Source: Chlorops oryzae (lineage: Eukaryota; Arthropoda; Insecta; Diptera; Chloropidae). Taken from it: DNA of 64,000 nucleotides. Under the pieces are notes generated by a model. That model ran no database searches. It saw only the letters and a program-made list of their open reading frames with translations, and had not been told where the DNA came from. Position numbers and translations under genes: made by a program. How positions within the stretch are numbered: the stretch's first letter is position 1; every line of letters begins with the position of its first letter. Positions 24,001 through 35,828 of the stretch are shown here, piece after piece. The DNA lies in assembly GCA_020466095.1 (NCBI GenBank), contig CM035808.1:24262796-24326795 (forward strand), written 5' to 3'.

Positions 24001-26515
24001 TACACTCACAAGCGATAAATTACGCTTTCAATTGCATGGAAACGCACCAAACTGCCGCTTAGGCGCCCAAAAGTATGCTCTAAATTTTCCTTTTTGGCAT
24101 TCCTAACCTGAGAAACGAATCCACACGATTGTAGTAGATGCGCCAAATTAAAATATTTCAACACGCCAAGTCAAATTAAATTGCAATTTGTGGCTTAATT
24201 TGAGCACGAACGAATTTCATGGAATGGGCTTAACGGCAATGGCTTCCTATATCTTGCAGGCAAAACGGATAGATAGAGGAATATACCGGTTAAACGCAAA
24301 TAATACTTCTTAAGGTTTTAATTTTTTCTTCTACTCCTTTCCACACACACACACCCACACACACGCACACCCACAGACTTTAACGATTTGATATTCCTTT
24401 AAGATAAAGTTTGAAATAAATCCACGCAGTCAGATATTTAAATTATAGTATTTCATCTTTTCACATTGCTTTGCGAATGTTGTTTGTTTTTAGGCAGACA
24501 TTCGCTTCGGTTCGGGATAGAATTGGGAAATTTTAATCTATGGAAGTGAGTGGCTGGAGGATATGGTTTACTTGTAGCAATACGTAGTACGCATGGAAGA
24601 GGCTTTTTCCCCCTGGCATTTGTGTATGTAATTTCATTGTTGAGTGCAGCAAACCAATGTCGAACTTTTTGTTTTGAACGCTTCAACACCCACTCTCACA
24701 TATGTACGAGTATATGTGGTAAAACATTTTAATATACGAGTATACACACATGTTCCTATATTTCTATACATATGCATATATGGTAGTGTGGGTAGATACA
24801 TAGGTGTATGAAAAGATATGTATTTGGTTTTGTCGCGGTTCGTTGGGCCTTAAACCAAAATTTGTAACCGCTCATACATTGGTTATCTTCTTCAAGGTGG
24901 CCGAATGAATGCACAGTGGGCGAATGTGCTTCAAAAATTGTTCAAATTCTATTGTGGAGTGTGGAAAATTTGCACACTCGATTTTCCACAGCTGTTTGAA
25001 TACCGCTACCGCTATTTGGCCTGATTGGTCCTTGAAAGAAATTTTGATTATGAAATTTTTTTAAGATTCGTGATAAAATCTTCAATCGAATCGACTCTTC
25101 TTGCTTACGAATTATCCCTTCTTTTTATAGTATTTCCTAGTGATTGCGTCAATGCCATACCACTGTGCAGTAGTGCTCTTTCAAGCATGAACAGGATATG
25201 CATATACAAGCTTGTGACACATCACCGGAGCAAAGTCATCAGACAAATAAATGGCAGCCACTGCGATAGCTACCTTCCGACCGGAATTTAAACTCCAACG
25301 TGGATTCCTTGTCTGGATGATGTGTGCGCCAGGACGCGACATTGAATTGCTGCTGCTGCTGTTGTTGTTGTTGTTGTTGACTTTCGTCGGCAAAATGGTT
25401 TCGGCTTACGGTGTAATTTGATGCTTTCGCCTATCTTACATTGCCGTACGAATTCGTTTTCCGTTGTTACTCGTGATGTTATCGAAAAGAAGGAAACCCG
25501 GAAGTGGAAAGCGACTAATAACAAAAGTAAGTTGCCGTTTCGCTATCATCCCCTACTTTTTGTATCACATTCTTTTTCGGCTTTTGCATTTTCAGTGTCT
25601 TCGTCGAACAGCTGTTTTGGAAAATTTATGCGTTTTATATGGAACGGTTCCTGCGCGCTCCATGGACATCCTGCTGCGGCCTGCGTTCTGCATTTTGCGT
25701 TCTTCGTTCTGCGTTCTTCGTCTACCTGTCAATGTCTCCCCAAGGATAATTCGGGCGTGAAATTACAATCGAAGTGTAGCGGAAGTGTGCCGCCAAAATG
25801 TGGCGGAAAGTGGGAAAAACTCTCTACAGGATGAAGGTGAGTTTGCGGCGACGCCGGGCTCTTTTATTTTTTTATTTTTTTGGAGTACTGTGAAAATTCA
25901 CGCCGTCAAAGCTTTCTGCGACAAAAAAAAAAAAAAAAAAACCCCCCGGAAGGTAACGAAACTCCATTCAAATGGTATTGTGTGGAATTGAAGCAGATTT
26001 CCCGTAAACAAATGACGGCCTAAGTTGGATGGGGGAGAAAATTTTGGAAGAACAATAAACGCTCGAGAAAAAAAAAATGAATAGGGGGCGGAGGGGGTAA
26101 AAAAGAATGCAATTTTGTTTACGGTTTTTAATTTTTGCTTTATTGTGAAACATTTTTCTTCCCATTTTTTATGTTTTTTTTTATTTTATTTTTATTTTAT
26201 ATATTTTTTTTGTTTTCTTTGTTGTTTTTTTTTTTTTTTTGCTTTTTCTTCCTGTGTGCATTCGTCCTCTTGGTGCTAAGGGGCGGCCGGTCTATTGTTA
26301 TGCTGCGTCGGAATTTTATTCAAGCCTCTCCCGTTCATTCATGCGCCAACATTCATTTGTTCATTCATTTTTTATGTTACTTTATTATCCTTTTACCTTT
26401 GCCTGCTTCTTTCCGTATATGAGCTTAATTTAGCAGGTGAATATCGGAAGTTCCTTTTTTGATTGTTTCCTTTACAACCGGGAATCGGAGAGCTTAGAAA
26501 GAGCGAACGTGTCAG

Positions 26516-26530
26516 AGAGAGAGGAGAGAG

Positions 26531-26567
<37 letters not shown>

Positions 26568-26568
26568 C
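26516..26568. repeat. (GA)n microsatellite
   Basis: GAGAGA run with one AAGA break. Arg/Glu-rich frames across it are artefacts. Confidence 0.93.
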
Positions 26569-28557
26569 GGGATATTTGGTATAGGGAGAAGGGAGCAACA
26601 CTTTCAATACAACGAAATGGCCATAATGGTGGGGCATTGTTTTACGCCTGGTTTTTGTGCACAATTTAAGACTGTAGACAGGAAATATACAAAGCCAAGG
26701 AAATTAAACTGGCAAGAGGGAAAAATAGAAGAAGAAGAGATTTTAAGAGGTGAATATCAAAAGGTCTGAAGGCTTCTTGTAAGTGTATCTCAAGTTTTTA
26801 TTTTTATTTTTTATTTTTTATTTTTATTTTTTTTTTTATTTTTTATGTGAAAGAAAAGCCCTTGAGGAGGAAAAAGTGTTTGGGTTGAAAATATTCCAAC
26901 CTTAAAGTACTCAGCTTAGTAACGAAGTGTGTTCTCATAAGCCAGTTTAAGTTTCTTATTCCTCTAATTTCCTGTTTTCGATTGGGATTTTCTTTAAGCT
27001 TTCCTGCCTTCGAAAATTCGAAATATTTTCGTCTCTTTTTTGTGAGGAATATTCATAAAAAATAAGTGTCTATTTTATATCATAGAACTTTAAGTGTATT
27101 CAAACTAAAATTTATCTCCTCGAATCAGGGGCGACGTATGCAGAGGGTGAACGGTCTAACCTGTCTGAAAATCGAACACGAGAAAATTGTTGCGATATTT
27201 AGCTTTGTGATGCCTAAGACCCCTTCTGAAATAGTTTTCTGCCTGCGCGTGTCTGGCTTGAAACCCTTTAGAATAATTTTAAGAGGCCATCAGAATTTCT
27301 ATTTTTTCTTCTTTGAGTCTCTTTATTATAATATTTTTTTTTTTTTTGTGCAAATCTTGAAAGGAAAATGTCGTTTGGTTATTACGTGTCTGGCATACGC
27401 AAGGTTTCCATTAAAAAAAAAAAAATGTCCAAAAACCGTTTGGATGGTATTTCTCCTTGAGAGCAGGGACGAAATTTCCGAAATAATCAGCCAGAGCCAG
27501 TGGATGCTTTGCAATGTGCAGCTATTTTTTTTTCGTCCTTTCGCTGCCTTTGCGTATGTCGCCGGCAATACAATCGCTTAAATTGCTACACAATGGCTCA
27601 TCGTCGTTGGATTTGGCGTTGGCTTGGTTACTGTTCTATCCCCAAAATGAGTTTCGTTATTGTCAATAGCATCAGGGCTTTTTGGTATGCAAAGTGTATT
27701 TCGCATTGTAGGACTTCTCGACGGTGCCTTTCTTCTCTTCTCTCTTCTATCATCACTACACACTCCCCACTCCTTTCTCTTCTCGACGTTTTCAGATGTC
27801 GTGGGAGCTCAATGAACTCATTTGAAGTGTTTTGGTTTATACTGTCCTTTTTTTTATGTTTTGTTCCTTCTTTCTATGCATTTCTGACGAAATATTCGCA
27901 CAACGGGAAGCTCTCAAAATTGCTTTGGGGAAACAAGTGGAGGATTGAGGTTTTGAAAATTAGACAGCCGATTGTGTTTTCGGCTTAGGAATTGATTTTT
28001 TATTTGTCTCGCTTTGCTCGTGTAACAAAAAAACAAAATAATAATAATAAAAGAGTTCGATTCGAATAAGCCTCTTATGCTTGTTTTTATCTTTTAGTAC
28101 ATTCTTCTTGCTTTTGATAATTCTATTATCGTTAATTGTCGTTTGAGTGGTCCGCTTCGAACGTGACCAATCGCGTAAGCTTTTATTCTTTCTTAATTTT
28201 TCTTCAGTTCGCTTTTTGAAGCGTCGGCTTTTCTGATTATCATATTCCATGGTTTGTCGTTTGGGGCTGTCAAATCAATTATTGAAAGTTTAAATATTTT
28301 AATTATTTTAAAAAGATTTCTTTATGAGAATTGCACTTGGAAGTGGCAATCTTTGAGTTGCGATAAAAACGATGAAGGGATTCGAAACTGGAATCGGGCT
28401 AAGGGTCAATAATTTTTATTATAATTGTGAAAATTTTCATTGCTGATTTTTTGGCAGTCGGGAAAAAACTTTTTCGTTATTGTTTCTTTTTTTATTTGGA
28501 TTTAGATGAACGTTTTTAAATATTATTAAGAGGATCGGAGATTTTGTGACACTATAA

Positions 28558-28790
28558 GATTTGTCCTCTGTTCACTGTTGCCTGTTTTTTTAGGGGAATA
28601 TTCCCCTGGATGTCTCAGAACAAGGCCTTTATTAATTTTGAAATCTTCTAAAAACAAAAATTGCATCCTGTAAGGTCCCACAAAAATTTTCCTCCCCACT
28701 TTTGTGCCCTTAGACTCCATTAGAAATCATAATTGTCTTTTAAATAAGGGGAGCTTCCCCTAAACTAACAACACTGGCTCCGTTAGACTA
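28558..28790 (-). mobile_element. Dispersed MITE copy 2 (GTTGCCAGTTTAGG family)
   Basis: On the minus strand: CCAGTGTTGTTAGTTTAGGGGAA ... GGAGTCTAAGGGCACAAAAGTGGGGAGG ... GGCCTTGTTCTGAGACATCCAGGGGAATATTCCCCTAAAAAAACAGGCAACAGTG. The two edges are inverted repeats (TTGCC/GTT..TAGGGGAA against TTCCCCTA..CAGGCAAC). Best-preserved of three copies. Confidence 0.7.
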
Positions 28791-29557
28791 CCATTTTATC
28801 TTTGTATTAAATCCTATGTTTGAATATTTTACAGCTAACTTCAACACTAACTACCTACTAACCAACCATTTAAAGTGTCCAAGAAAATTGGAAAAGAATT
28901 AGACTTTAAAGGGTTAAATCAATAAAATTCTTCCAAGCTATCAAAATTGGCTGGAAGATATTTTTTTCAGAGAAAAAAAAAAATAGAAAATAAATTCCGG
29001 GCTCCTTTTAATTTGGCTTTGCTCTTAACCCTCCAAAGCCAAAATTACTTCTTTCAATGAAAAAATCTGGTAAAACTAATTTCGCGGAGAGATAAACTAA
29101 TCTGAAATTAATTTATATTTTTGTTGTTGTTCGTTTTATTAGAATAAACTCCTTGACACGGAGCACAGTGGGACCGCTTCATGCATTTAAGTGCAAAAAC
29201 TATAAAGAGTGCTCGTAAAACAATGAAACTTGGAATCGAGCCATTATTTAATAAAATTAAGGAAAAAACGATTTATCAATCTGCCACGCCCACCACCCAC
29301 CTCCCATATACATATGTAACTCTAAATAAATTTTTCATATAAAATTTTTTGCTTTCAGAAATTTTTGAAACTTTCCAAAAAGCTTACTACCAAGAAGGCA
29401 AAAAGATCCTGAAAGTTAAATCAAATTTCGGCACGCCCACCACCCATGAATGTCATTACAATCGCTTACCCTAAAAGTATACTAAATATTTTTCACATAT
29501 CCCATCGTAAAATTTCATTGGGTTTTTAACGACTCTTAAGAAAATCGAAAGACATTA

Positions 29558-29725
29558 GGGGTATTCACAAAGGCGTCGGAAAATAGTAAAGTCGGAAAAT
29601 CGGAAAATTTTATCTGCTTAAAAAGTGGTGCAAGATCAAAAAAAAGTTTAAAAATTTTTTAAGAAGTCGCATTTTTCCGATTTTCCGACTTTCCAACGTT
29701 TTTAACACGCCTTTGTGAATACCCC
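29558..29725. mobile_element. 168 bp MITE with GGGGTATTCACAAAGGCGT ends, TA target site
   Basis: Starts GGGGTATTCACAAAGGCGT and ends ACGCCTTTGTGAATACCCC, a perfect inverted pair, flanked on both sides by TA. Subterminal GTCGGAAAATCGGAAAA is also mirrored (TTTTCCGATTTTCCGAC). The size and TA duplication fit a Tc1/mariner-like non-autonomous element. Confidence 0.85.
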
Positions 29726-32468
29726 TATTGTTACTGTGCCGCAGCTGAACTGAACTTCAATTAAAATCAATAAAACTCTTTATTTTAAAGTACAATTTCG
29801 CTCTGCATATATTTTTAAAACCATTCACCCTATCTATTTGGGTCTTTGACCTATATTTTTAAATATCAAATATTAATTTCTTGGCAAACAAATTATGAAT
29901 TCTTCTTAGCTAAACATTACCCAACAAAACTTCATCATTCGTCACTAAATTTTTGAATTTTGTTGATCGAAAATTAGGGCTTTTCACTCGAAATACCACT
30001 GTACGGAGCCCGAAAGTTTAGGGTTAAGAAAAACGTGATTTTACATTTTTATGTTGTATTTCATCAAATACGGTATCAACATCATAACATTTCATTTTAT
30101 TTTGTTGAAAAAATCGATCCCATTTTGAATTTTAACACGCTTCAAGGACATTTTAAAAGACAATAATTTTTTGTTGAAAGAGAGAGCACCCTTAATAAAA
30201 ACTATTTCTTTCTCTTCTTTTCTATATCCGCATCATAAATTCTTCAATTGGTTTTGAAAGTTTCAAAAACAGAAAAAAGAAAATAATATAAAGAAAAAGG
30301 GCAATTTAATTTGACCCTCTTACTAATTCAGTGCCTTAAAAGCACCCATAAGGGAGTTCTTATTTAGAATTCGTTGTCCTATTTCCCATTTTCACCACAT
30401 TAAAAAGACGATTTTGTGGTTTCTTTTTTCGTTAAACCATCAAAAAAGTACATAAATAAGAAATGAGTAAGAATCTCTGGACACAGTAAGCACTTTCCTT
30501 CTCGATAACAGTCTCCTTTTTTGGTTTTCTACAACTTTGAATCGTAAGGAACATAATAAAAAAAAAAACACAGCGAAAGACCGACAGAGCGAGCGGAAGA
30601 CAGAGAGAGAGAAAGAGAGCGCGATGGAATAAAGAAAAAAAAAATCGAAAATAATTTCCAATTCCCAGCACGACGCATTTTTAATAAAAATGCATTAGTT
30701 ACCATTATTTCTAGATGTCTCTCAGACATCTTTGCGAATGGTAAACTCTAAGGATAAAAGCACCCGCTTGTCCTATTTACACCTAAAGCAAAACGAAACG
30801 GGGGAACGCATTTCTCCAAAGCTCAAAAGTTTTTTTCCCCCCCATTCATAGACCTAAGATACTTGCACAAACGTGCATTGCAATCCTACCCCCTCGACAA
30901 CCAGTCGACACGCTCAAAAAAAAGAAAAAGGACCTTTTGCGGAGTTTCCCTTTCACTTGGAATTTTACTTTCTTTGAAAGGAAGAAGTAACAAAAATTTC
31001 TTGTTTCTTCCTTCAATGCTCCATGAACTCCGCTTGCAAGTCAATGAAAAAGTTGATGGAGCCGGGTGGCTGGGGATATGTCTATAAATTTTAGAAATTC
31101 ATAGCACGTGCAATTTGTGTGACGACGGGTAAGAAGCAAGCAAAATGTTTTATAGTTAAGCTTCTTTTTCTCAGTCTCTTTGTTTTCTTCTATTTTTCGA
31201 CTTCTTCATCATTTTTATACATATATGTACATAATACACACAATACGTATGTGTAAAATGTAGCATACGCGCCTAAAAGAAGACCTCGTTATGGTGTCGT
31301 TCTCATTTGAAGCGTTCCTTTAAAAGCAATTTGTTTGGCTTTCGTAGTGATGTGCTAATACAATTTTCGTGAAAAAAAATACCCTCCTTACATATGTAAG
31401 TTGTAATATTTACATTGCCAGAAGGGATCACATGCCTACAGCTTACTTTTAGGGTTATGAGAGTTTAAAATGTATAAGCAGTCTTTTTTTTTTTTTTTTT
31501 TTTTTTGTGTTTAACATTTGTGCCACATAAAAGTGCCACGAACTTTGTGAATAAAATGCGAGAAGTTTGTTTAAGACCAAACCTCTGTGGAGAGCAATAA
31601 ATTTTCATTGCATACTTTGGCGAGCTGTAAGGGAAGCGAACATTGCATTTGATCAAGTTTAAAAATTTTTTTTTAAAATTCCTTTCGATCAAGTTATTCT
31701 TCTTTCTCTCTCAATCTCATTTTCTACCTTTCTCTAACACGTAGCTTTCTTCGAAATAAAAAAAAAATATATCTCGGAACTCATTAAAAATTGTAATTAT
31801 CTCACAAGGCTTAGCAAATTCAAAAAGAAATTTTAAAGAATTTCCAAAGTTCTACGCATTATTCAAAAATCAAAATAACCATACATCCGGGAGCCTTTTT
31901 TTTTGGAAGGATCCCAAAACTGTTTGAAAACGCAAAGCACGCCCCAAAGTTTTTTCTCTTGTCTTTTTTTCTTTTCTTTGATGAACCTTTTTTGGGAACC
32001 GCAACAAGAACATAGTGCATTGTAATTTGAGCAATTACAGCGAAATCCTGTGTTGATTATATTATTATCACCCAACTTTTTAGACCTTTGAACACGAACA
32101 AATTTAGACTAAAAAAATTCCAGTGCCAACATAGCACCCCCTAATGTTGAGAGTATCTAACACCCTCGTTCCAAATGTTTCGCATACGCAGCGACTCGAC
32201 TTTGAAGTCATAAATAGGTAAATGCAATAAAAATATCAACAACGGAATTACGGCATATTCCCAGGCAAGGAACGGAGATGGAGATGGAGATGGCAACAAC
32301 AAACTTTCCTGTTGCCCGAAGGGGAATGAAGGAATATTTTATTATATTTTGTTAGCATAACTGATGGCGGAAATAATTTGTGCGCCTTGGTTGAGCAAGA
32401 GGGGGGAGTAAATAAAAAGTTTCAAACTGATCTGCTAGAATTTAAAAGGAAAATATAAATTTTATAAT

Positions 32469-32474
32469 TTTATT
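32469..32474 (-). terminator. Polyadenylation signal of the modular gene
   Basis: AATAAA on the minus strand, 74 bases after the TAG stop. Confidence 0.6.
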
Positions 32475-32547
32475 TGGCTTATAGCAGCATTTCGTATAAA
32501 AAAAACTTTAAACAAGTAAAAATAAAAGCGTTTCGTCCTTATATTGG

Positions 32548-33634
32548 CTAATACATTTGGGCGATTTGACAAGGTGTGCATATGTACTGCGGTATAACGC
32601 GCCATTTCCGGCAAACGCGACGGAAACAACGTCTAGGTGGATAGCGTGTTGTCGGTGTTGGTGTTGTTGGCTTCGGTGTTGGATGACTTGGTGTTGTTGG
32701 CTTCGGTGTTGGTGGACTTGGTGTTGTTGGCTTGTGTGTTGGTGGACTTGGTGTTGTTGGCTTTGGTGTTGGTGGACTCGGTGTTGTTGGCTTTGGTGTT
32801 GGATGACTTGGTGTTGTTGGCTTGTGTGTTGGTGGACTTGGTGTTGTTGGCTTTGGTGTTGGTGGACTCGGTGTTGTTGGCTTTGGTGTTGGATGACTTG
32901 GTGTTGTTGGCTTTGGTGTTGGTGGACTTGGTGTTGTTGGCTTTGGAGTTGGTGGACTTGGTGTTGTTGGCTTTGGTGTTGGATGACTTGGTGTTGTTGG
33001 CTTCGGTGTTGGTGGACTTGGTGTTGTTGGCTTCGGTGTTGGTGGACTAGGTTTTGTTGGCTTCGGTGTTGGTGGACTTGGTGTTGTTGGCTTCGGTGTT
33101 GGTGGACTTGGTGTTGTTGGCTTCGGTGTTGGTGGACTAGGTTTTGTTGGCTTCGGTGTTGGTGGACTTGGTGTTGTTGGCTTCGGTGTTGGTGGACTCG
33201 GTGTGGGATTATTCACAAATTCGCATTTCCCACTTTGAAGCAAAGTCGAGAGGAGATTAAGATCGACAAGCAGTTGTGGACTGACATCGACAGCCTCTAT
33301 TAAAATGTTACCATCTCCATCAATAATGGTTTCGGAGTTTTCTGCAAGATATAAATTTTCTTCCCTGGATTAATGTCACGGGGAAAAAGGGCGATGGAAA
33401 CTTACGTTCTTGAATATTTTTAACCACGTTTTCACATTCTCCGGCAGAACCGCCCAAAGCGTTCAACAGAATCGACGGGTCCTTAACGACGTTAACAATT
33501 TGTTTGACTTGACTAAGTATGTCCGCCTTTATGATAGCTTGCGGCTTAATACTGGCTCCTTTAATGACAGTGTTGTCATCTCCAGTAATAATGGTGCTCT
33601 CATTACCTATTTAAAAGGAGAGAGAGAGTGAGAG

Positions 33635-33666
<32 letters not shown>

Positions 33667-35429
33667 TGAGAGAGTGAGAGAGAGAGAGCCAGAGAGAGAG
33701 GGAGAGAGAGAGAGAGAGAAATTATCAATTCTGAAATTAAACTTTTCGTCGGCTCTCTATTGTGGGTCCACTTACTGACTTGACGATTTTCGATGGAATT
33801 TTTTGCGCTTCCATCGAAATTCTTTAAACCGAGGCCTTGAAAAATTCCATTTAGAATATCTATGTCTACGAGTACTTGTGGATCCAAGTCAACGGCCTGA
33901 AGTATGAAATTATCATCGCCGGTAACGTTGAGCTTTGAGCTTTCTGCATAATTTAGAATAGAGACAATTGGGATTTAGTTTCTCGTTGTGTGCGCCTTGA
34001 ACTTACGTGATTGTGAGTTACCGACAAGATTCACAGCACTATCCCCGGTGCCACCACCACCGCCTAAACCGATTTCTTGAAGCTCGTTGTTTACCACATC
34101 GACATCGACGATTCCTTGAAGGCCAGCATTTACGAGGTCTATTACAAAATTTTGATCTCCTGTGATTTCATTCTCATCATTGCCTAATGAAAGAGAAAAT
34201 TCCGAAGGTCAATTGAAAAGTCGGACCTCAAAACACTTGAAAGAAAATCACAATCTTACTTGTTTGAGAGTTGGTTATGCTGTTTAAGTTTCCTGCACTA
34301 GAAGTAGGTGGAGACGGAGAAGGTGACGGAGAAGGTGACGGAGAGGGAGAAGGAGAGGGAGAAGGTGATGGTGACGGAGACGGAGAGGGCGATGGGGACG
34401 GAGAAGGCAAATTAGCTGGACCCGAAATGATTTGCGTAAGGCTTGAAATAAGATCTAGGCCTGCTGCTGCTTGTATATCCGAATCGACTGCAGTTAGGTC
34501 TAAATTATTATCGCCTTTTATAATCTTTTTATCGATAACTGTGAATTTGTAGAGAGGGATTTTAGGGATCGGCACAGAGCGAGTAAAAGAGAACTTACTT
34601 GACTGTGAGTTTTCCACGATATTCGAAGCGCCACCAGATGGCGATGGTGCTGGAGATGGTGCTGGAGATGGTGCTGGAGATGGTGCTGGAGATGGTGCTG
34701 GAGATGGTGCTGGAGATGGTGCTGGAGATGGTGCTGGAGATGGTGCTGGAGATGGTGCTGGAGATGGTGCTGGAGACGGTGCTGGAGCCGGTGCTGGAGC
34801 CGGTGCTGGAGCCGGTGCTGGAGATGGTGCTGGAGAAGGTGCTGGAGCCGGTAATACACCCTTCAAAATTTGGGTAGTGTCTGAAAGCACACGGCCATCA
34901 ACAAGTATTTGGGGACTAGCATCGACCCCTTTGATCTTTATATTACCATCACCGCTAGTAGAATCGAGTTTATTTTCTGAAAAATTCTATTTTATTAGAT
35001 TTCCAACAACCTTACATTTTCCGTATACTTACGTGATTGTGAATTGCCCACGAGATTTCTGGCAGCTCCAACTGCGGGCTCCCCTGCGTCATTTTCTAGC
35101 GGCAGAATCTCTTGGATTGTATTTGAAGCAACGTCAAGATTTGCTAAGACTTGAGGACCTAATTCAAGGACACTTAAGCCGATGTTCTCATTTCCATCAA
35201 TAACTTCAAAGTCGTTTACTGTTAAAAGAAATTAAATTAAATTGAATATCCAAAGCTCTCTCCGTCGCATTAAAAATCGATGGTTTTCTTCATGTTTTTT
35301 TTTTGCTCCATTCACTGCTGGAAACTTACTATCTTGACTGTTGATAATTTCATTCGCAGGTCCCTCCAATCGAGGCCTAGCATTGATGCCCAACACGCCG
35401 AGGGCTATTAAAAACAATTGCAGCCTCAT
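32548..35429 (-). CDS. Secreted modular protein, 8 exons, 7 GDxN modules with Pro-rich inserts
   Basis: Coding exons, in order: 35330-35429, 35033-35218, 34599-34976, 34260-34538, 34007-34183, 33776-33943, 33406-33606, 32548-33341. They sum to 2283 nt, 760 residues. Every intron (56-169 nt) starts GTAAG and is phase 1. Exon 1 holds a signal peptide ([17 protein letters not shown]) and ends NSQD. Exons 2-8 each start a module: G-D-x-N (degenerate in exon 2), then a V/A.....Q..V/L pattern (for example [14 protein letters not shown]), and most end NSQS/NSQT. Low-complexity inserts follow the core in exon 3 (about 18 SPAP/APAP units), exon 4 (SP dipeptides) and exon 8 (about 18 [10 protein letters not shown] decapeptides). 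The C-terminus is basic with four Cys (CFRRVCRKW...CTPC). Exon 7 has one extra Cys. TATA box at 35560, AATAAA at 32469. The overall shape recalls glue or mucin-like secretions, but the module family is unknown to me. Confidence 0.85.
32666..33208 (-). repeat. 30 bp coding minisatellite ([10 protein letters not shown] units)
   Basis: About 18 tandem 30 bp units, TTGGTGTTGTTGGCTTCGGTG-like on the plus strand, inside exon 8. Variants ([14 protein letters not shown]) form a higher-order order of units, so expansion was by blocks. The Trp/Cys-rich frame on the plus strand is a shadow. Confidence 0.95.
33618..33718. repeat. (GA)n microsatellite in intron 6
   Basis: GAGAGA/GTGAGA run fills about 100 of the 169 bases of intron 33607-33775; this is why that intron is the longest of the gene. 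Confidence 0.9.
34640..34852 (-). repeat. 12 bp coding minisatellite (SPAP/APAP units)
   Basis: About 18 units of GGTGCTGGAGAT (plus strand), coding for Ser/Ala-Pro-Ala-Pro. It lies between the module core and the NSQS end of exon 3. Confidence 0.95.
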
Positions 35430-35559
35430 TTCAATAATCCTCGTGTAATCGATTAATTTAAATCAATTAGTTTTGTTCTTTCTTCCACACAATTTCCTCG
35501 ATTTATTCACACAAGATGAACTGTTGTGATTCACTTGAAGCCATTCCGATGACCGATGG

Positions 35560-35567
35560 CTTTTATA
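35560..35567 (-). promoter_or_regulatory. TATA box of the modular gene
   Basis: CATATAAAAGCC on the minus strand, about 131 bases before the ATG at 35429. Position fits a 5' UTR of roughly 100 nt. Confidence 0.65.
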
Positions 35568-35828
35568 TGCGAATTTTAAAAGAAGAAAACATTTTCCTCT
35601 CATCTTCTACTTTCCTCTTTTGCGAGTCGTCGTTATCGACGTTTTTGCAATCTTCTGAATTTTCGAACGTGTTCCGAAATGTTAATAAGCCATTTACATT
35701 AATACACCGGCGAATCTCTTTGGCCTTATCATAGTTCGCGCTTTTGCAAGCCATTGTTCTTGACCCAATCAAGCGAAAACTATGCGAAAGCGGAGCGTGG
35801 AGAAACACAATTTCTTTTTCATTTCATT

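Larger units (their letters stand above)
21465..32468. other. Gene-poor intergenic block
   Basis: No supported gene. It holds microsatellites (CA near 24345; GTT/GCT near 25352; GA at 26516-26568; poly-T at 26228 and 31484), a repeat fragment at 23200-23245 (GTCAG..CTGACTATAATACCCTTA) and two MITEs at 28.56 and 29.56 kb. Long frames at 25-28 kb are composition artefacts with no domain. Confidence 0.5.

Noticed and set aside
32557..33303. 248-codon Trp/Cys-rich plus-strand frame
   Set aside because: It is the opposite strand of the [10 protein letters not shown] coding repeats of exon 8.
34518..34877. His/Leu/Gln-repeat and Met/Val/Leu/Glu-repeat frames
   Set aside because: Shadow frames of the SPAP minisatellite.
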